Source: JAKQHY01 sp034429475
GTDB lineage: Bacteria > Chloroflexota > Anaerolineae > B4-G1 > SLSP01
Assembly: GCA_034429475.1 (NCBI GenBank)
Contig: DAOUGD010000158.1
Location: forward strand, 1-6,418
DNA: 6,418 bases
Reading direction: 5' to 3'
In this document: positions 5,465-6,418 of the stretch, one piece after another
How positions within the stretch are numbered: position 1 is the stretch's first letter
How the letters are laid out: each line of letters starts with the position of its first letter
Program-made: the position numbers and the translations under genes
Notes under the pieces: generated by a model
Told to the model about the DNA's origin: nothing
Databases searched by the model: none
What the model saw: the letters and a program-made list of their open reading frames with translations, nothing else

Positions 5465-6281
5465 TCTCCCCGCCCACCTTCGTCCATACCTCCGGCGCGG
5501 TGGGATGCTGGGCGCGCGCCACAAACTCCCGGTAGAGCGCGGGCGTCACGGCGTCGGCTTTGACGGCGCGCAGGAGCGCGACCGCCGCCGCGACGCGCTG
5601 CTCGGCCATCCAGCGGCCCTTGTCGGCAGTGGCCTTGCTCGGATCGCCGACGAACATCGCCGGATACATCGCGTGCCAGTCCATCGGCGAGTACGCGCCC
5701 ACTGCTTGCAATGCCGCGTTGCGGTGCAGGTTGGTGAACGGCGCGGGCGGCGTCTGATCCATCTTCACCCGGTCGCCGAGCAGGTAGAGGCCGTGGCTGG
5801 TTTCCGCCTCGCAGGCGTGGCCGGTCTCCGTGGTTTCCAACAGCTCCTTCGGATCGGGGAAAGGCAAGTCGGCGTAGTAGACGATGTAAGGCTTGGCCTG
5901 TTCCACCAACGTCTGCACGAACAACGGCAGATAGAAGCGGTTGCCGCCGTGCCCGTTGAGCAGCACAATCTTCGTCAGCCCGTTGCGCCCCATCTCGTCG
6001 CAGAGCGCTTCCAGCAGGGCGAAGACCAGCTCGCGGCGCAGGACGAGCGCGCCGGGCAGATGCCGCGACTCGTGGTTGATGCCGAAGGGGTAGAACGGCG
6101 CGACGATGGCCGGCTCCTGTTCGGCGGCGCGGCAGGCCGTCCAGTGCGCCTCGAAGGCGTCCATGCCGAGCGGCAGATGCGGCCCGTGCGCCTCGATCAC
6201 ACCCACGGGGATGATCCCGACGCCGTCACACGTTTGTACGGCTTTCTCAAAATCCAGCGAAGTCAAGTCTTCCCATTGCAT
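5460..6281 (-). CDS. Creatininase-family amidohydrolase
   Basis: The 273-residue product is a complete member of the creatininase family, metal-dependent (zinc or manganese) hydrolases of cyclic amides and related ring compounds; the family includes creatininase, the riboflavin-pathway formamide hydrolase ArfB and the mycofactocin peptidase MftE. Visible metal-site motifs are GVIEAHGPHLPLGMD (27-41; Glu30, His32, Asp41), LLNGHGGN (107-114; His111) and HACEAETSHG (155-164; Glu158/Glu160). No signal peptide or membrane segment is seen. The ATG at 6281 has AGGAG (complement of 6288-6292) six bases upstream. It follows the partial upstream gene by 27 bases and precedes the FAH-fold gene by 45, all on one strand, so it may serve the same sugar-acid pathway, for example on a lactone or amide; that is inference and true creatininase activity is not implied. 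Its stop codon lies inside the heptamer array. Confidence 0.9.
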   Translation of the reverse strand: MQWEDLTSLDFEKAVQTCDGVGIIPVGVIEAHGPHLPLGMDAFEAHWTACRAAEQEPAIVAPFYPFGINHESRHLPGALVLRRELVFALLEALCDEMGRNGLTKIVLLNGHGGNRFYLPLFVQTLVEQAKPYIVYYADLPFPDPKELLETTETGHACEAETSHGLYLLGDRVKMDQTPPAPFTNLHRNAALQAVGAYSPMDWHAMYPAMFVGDPSKATADKGRWMAEQRVAAAVALLRAVKADAVTPALYREFVARAQHPTAPEVWTKVGGEK

Positions 6282-6308
6282 AGGTAGCTCCTCTGAAAAT
6301 AGCGTGAG

Positions 6309-6418
6309 TTAACCCGCCGGGGCGGGCACGGGGATCAATTCCACCTGATACCCCAGTTGTTCTAACCGTTTGACGGCGCGGCGTTTGATAGCTTCGGGAT
6401 TGCGTTGGTCGAAGTATT
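6309..6418 (-). CDS. C-terminal end of an unidentified protein, possibly a transposase (partial)
   Basis: The open frame enters from the right edge and ends at TAA (complement of 6309-6311), giving 35 residues that begin YFDQRNPEAIKRRAVKRL and end in a PVPAPAG tail. The basic helix followed by EQLGYQVEL recalls the C-terminal end of some insertion-sequence transposases, a resemblance from memory with low certainty. It has the same orientation as the creatininase-family gene and ends only 27 bases before it, which would also fit an ordinary upstream operon gene. The 5' part is outside the window, so neither reading can be settled here. Shortness limits confidence even in its being coding. Confidence 0.45.
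   Translation of the reverse strand, partial: YFDQRNPEAIKRRAVKRLEQLGYQVELIPVPAPAG

Noticed and set aside
5397..6287. Long open frame on the plus strand opposite the creatininase-family gene
   Set aside because: It is antisense to a gene with clear family motifs, its protein is Arg/His-rich low-complexity sequence with no recognisable domain, and it arises from the GC-rich third codon positions of the real gene.
6313..6326. GC-rich palindrome CCCGCCGGGGCGGG as a terminator
   Set aside because: It lies within the coding end of the partial frame (Pro/Ala codons), has a two- to four-base loop, and is not followed by a T tract.

Overview
This window most resembles a moderately GC-rich free-living bacterium, and my best guess is Chloroflexota (Anaerolineae-like). 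The guess rests on remembered family resemblance, not a search: an AlkZ-related winged-helix protein, a six-helix membrane histidine kinase of a type common in that phylum, many sugar-acid enzymes, and intergenic gaps filled with short-period repeats. Coding is dense, and no gap between genes exceeds 200 bases. I see no tRNA, rRNA or CRISPR.

Layout. An AlkZ-related DNA-binding protein (24-905, minus) and an orphan sensor histidine kinase (1104-2555, plus) diverge from a 198-base promoter region. The kinase gene overlaps by 56 bases a CE15-like glucuronoyl esterase/acetylxylan-esterase-type hydrolase (2500-3714, plus). These two plus-strand genes converge at 3715-3818 on a leftward run of genes. 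In transcription order that run is: the last 35 codons of an unidentified, possibly transposase, gene (6309-6418, cut by the window edge); a creatininase-family amidohydrolase (5460-6281); a fumarylacetoacetate-hydrolase-fold enzyme close to 2-keto-3-deoxy-pentonate dehydratases (4602-5414); and a two-helix membrane protein with a possible GIDE/MULAN-like domain (3819-4502).

Function. The esterase and the FAH-fold dehydratase both point to use of plant cell-wall sugars and uronic or aldonic acids. They lie in opposite operons, so joint function is only an inference. The creatininase-family enzyme may act on a related lactone or amide. The histidine kinase has no response regulator here.

The most notable non-coding signal is that three successive gaps (3715-3818, 4503-4601, 5415-5459) each hold a different short-period repeat. 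They are an inverted repeat built from TRAAACG heptamers, an inverted repeat built from CACGAATCTN decamers followed by a T8 tract, and a direct array of YCCYACT heptamers between a stop codon and the next Shine-Dalgarno sequence. They look like dispersed intergenic repeat families that have taken up positions where they could act as terminators or translation-control elements.
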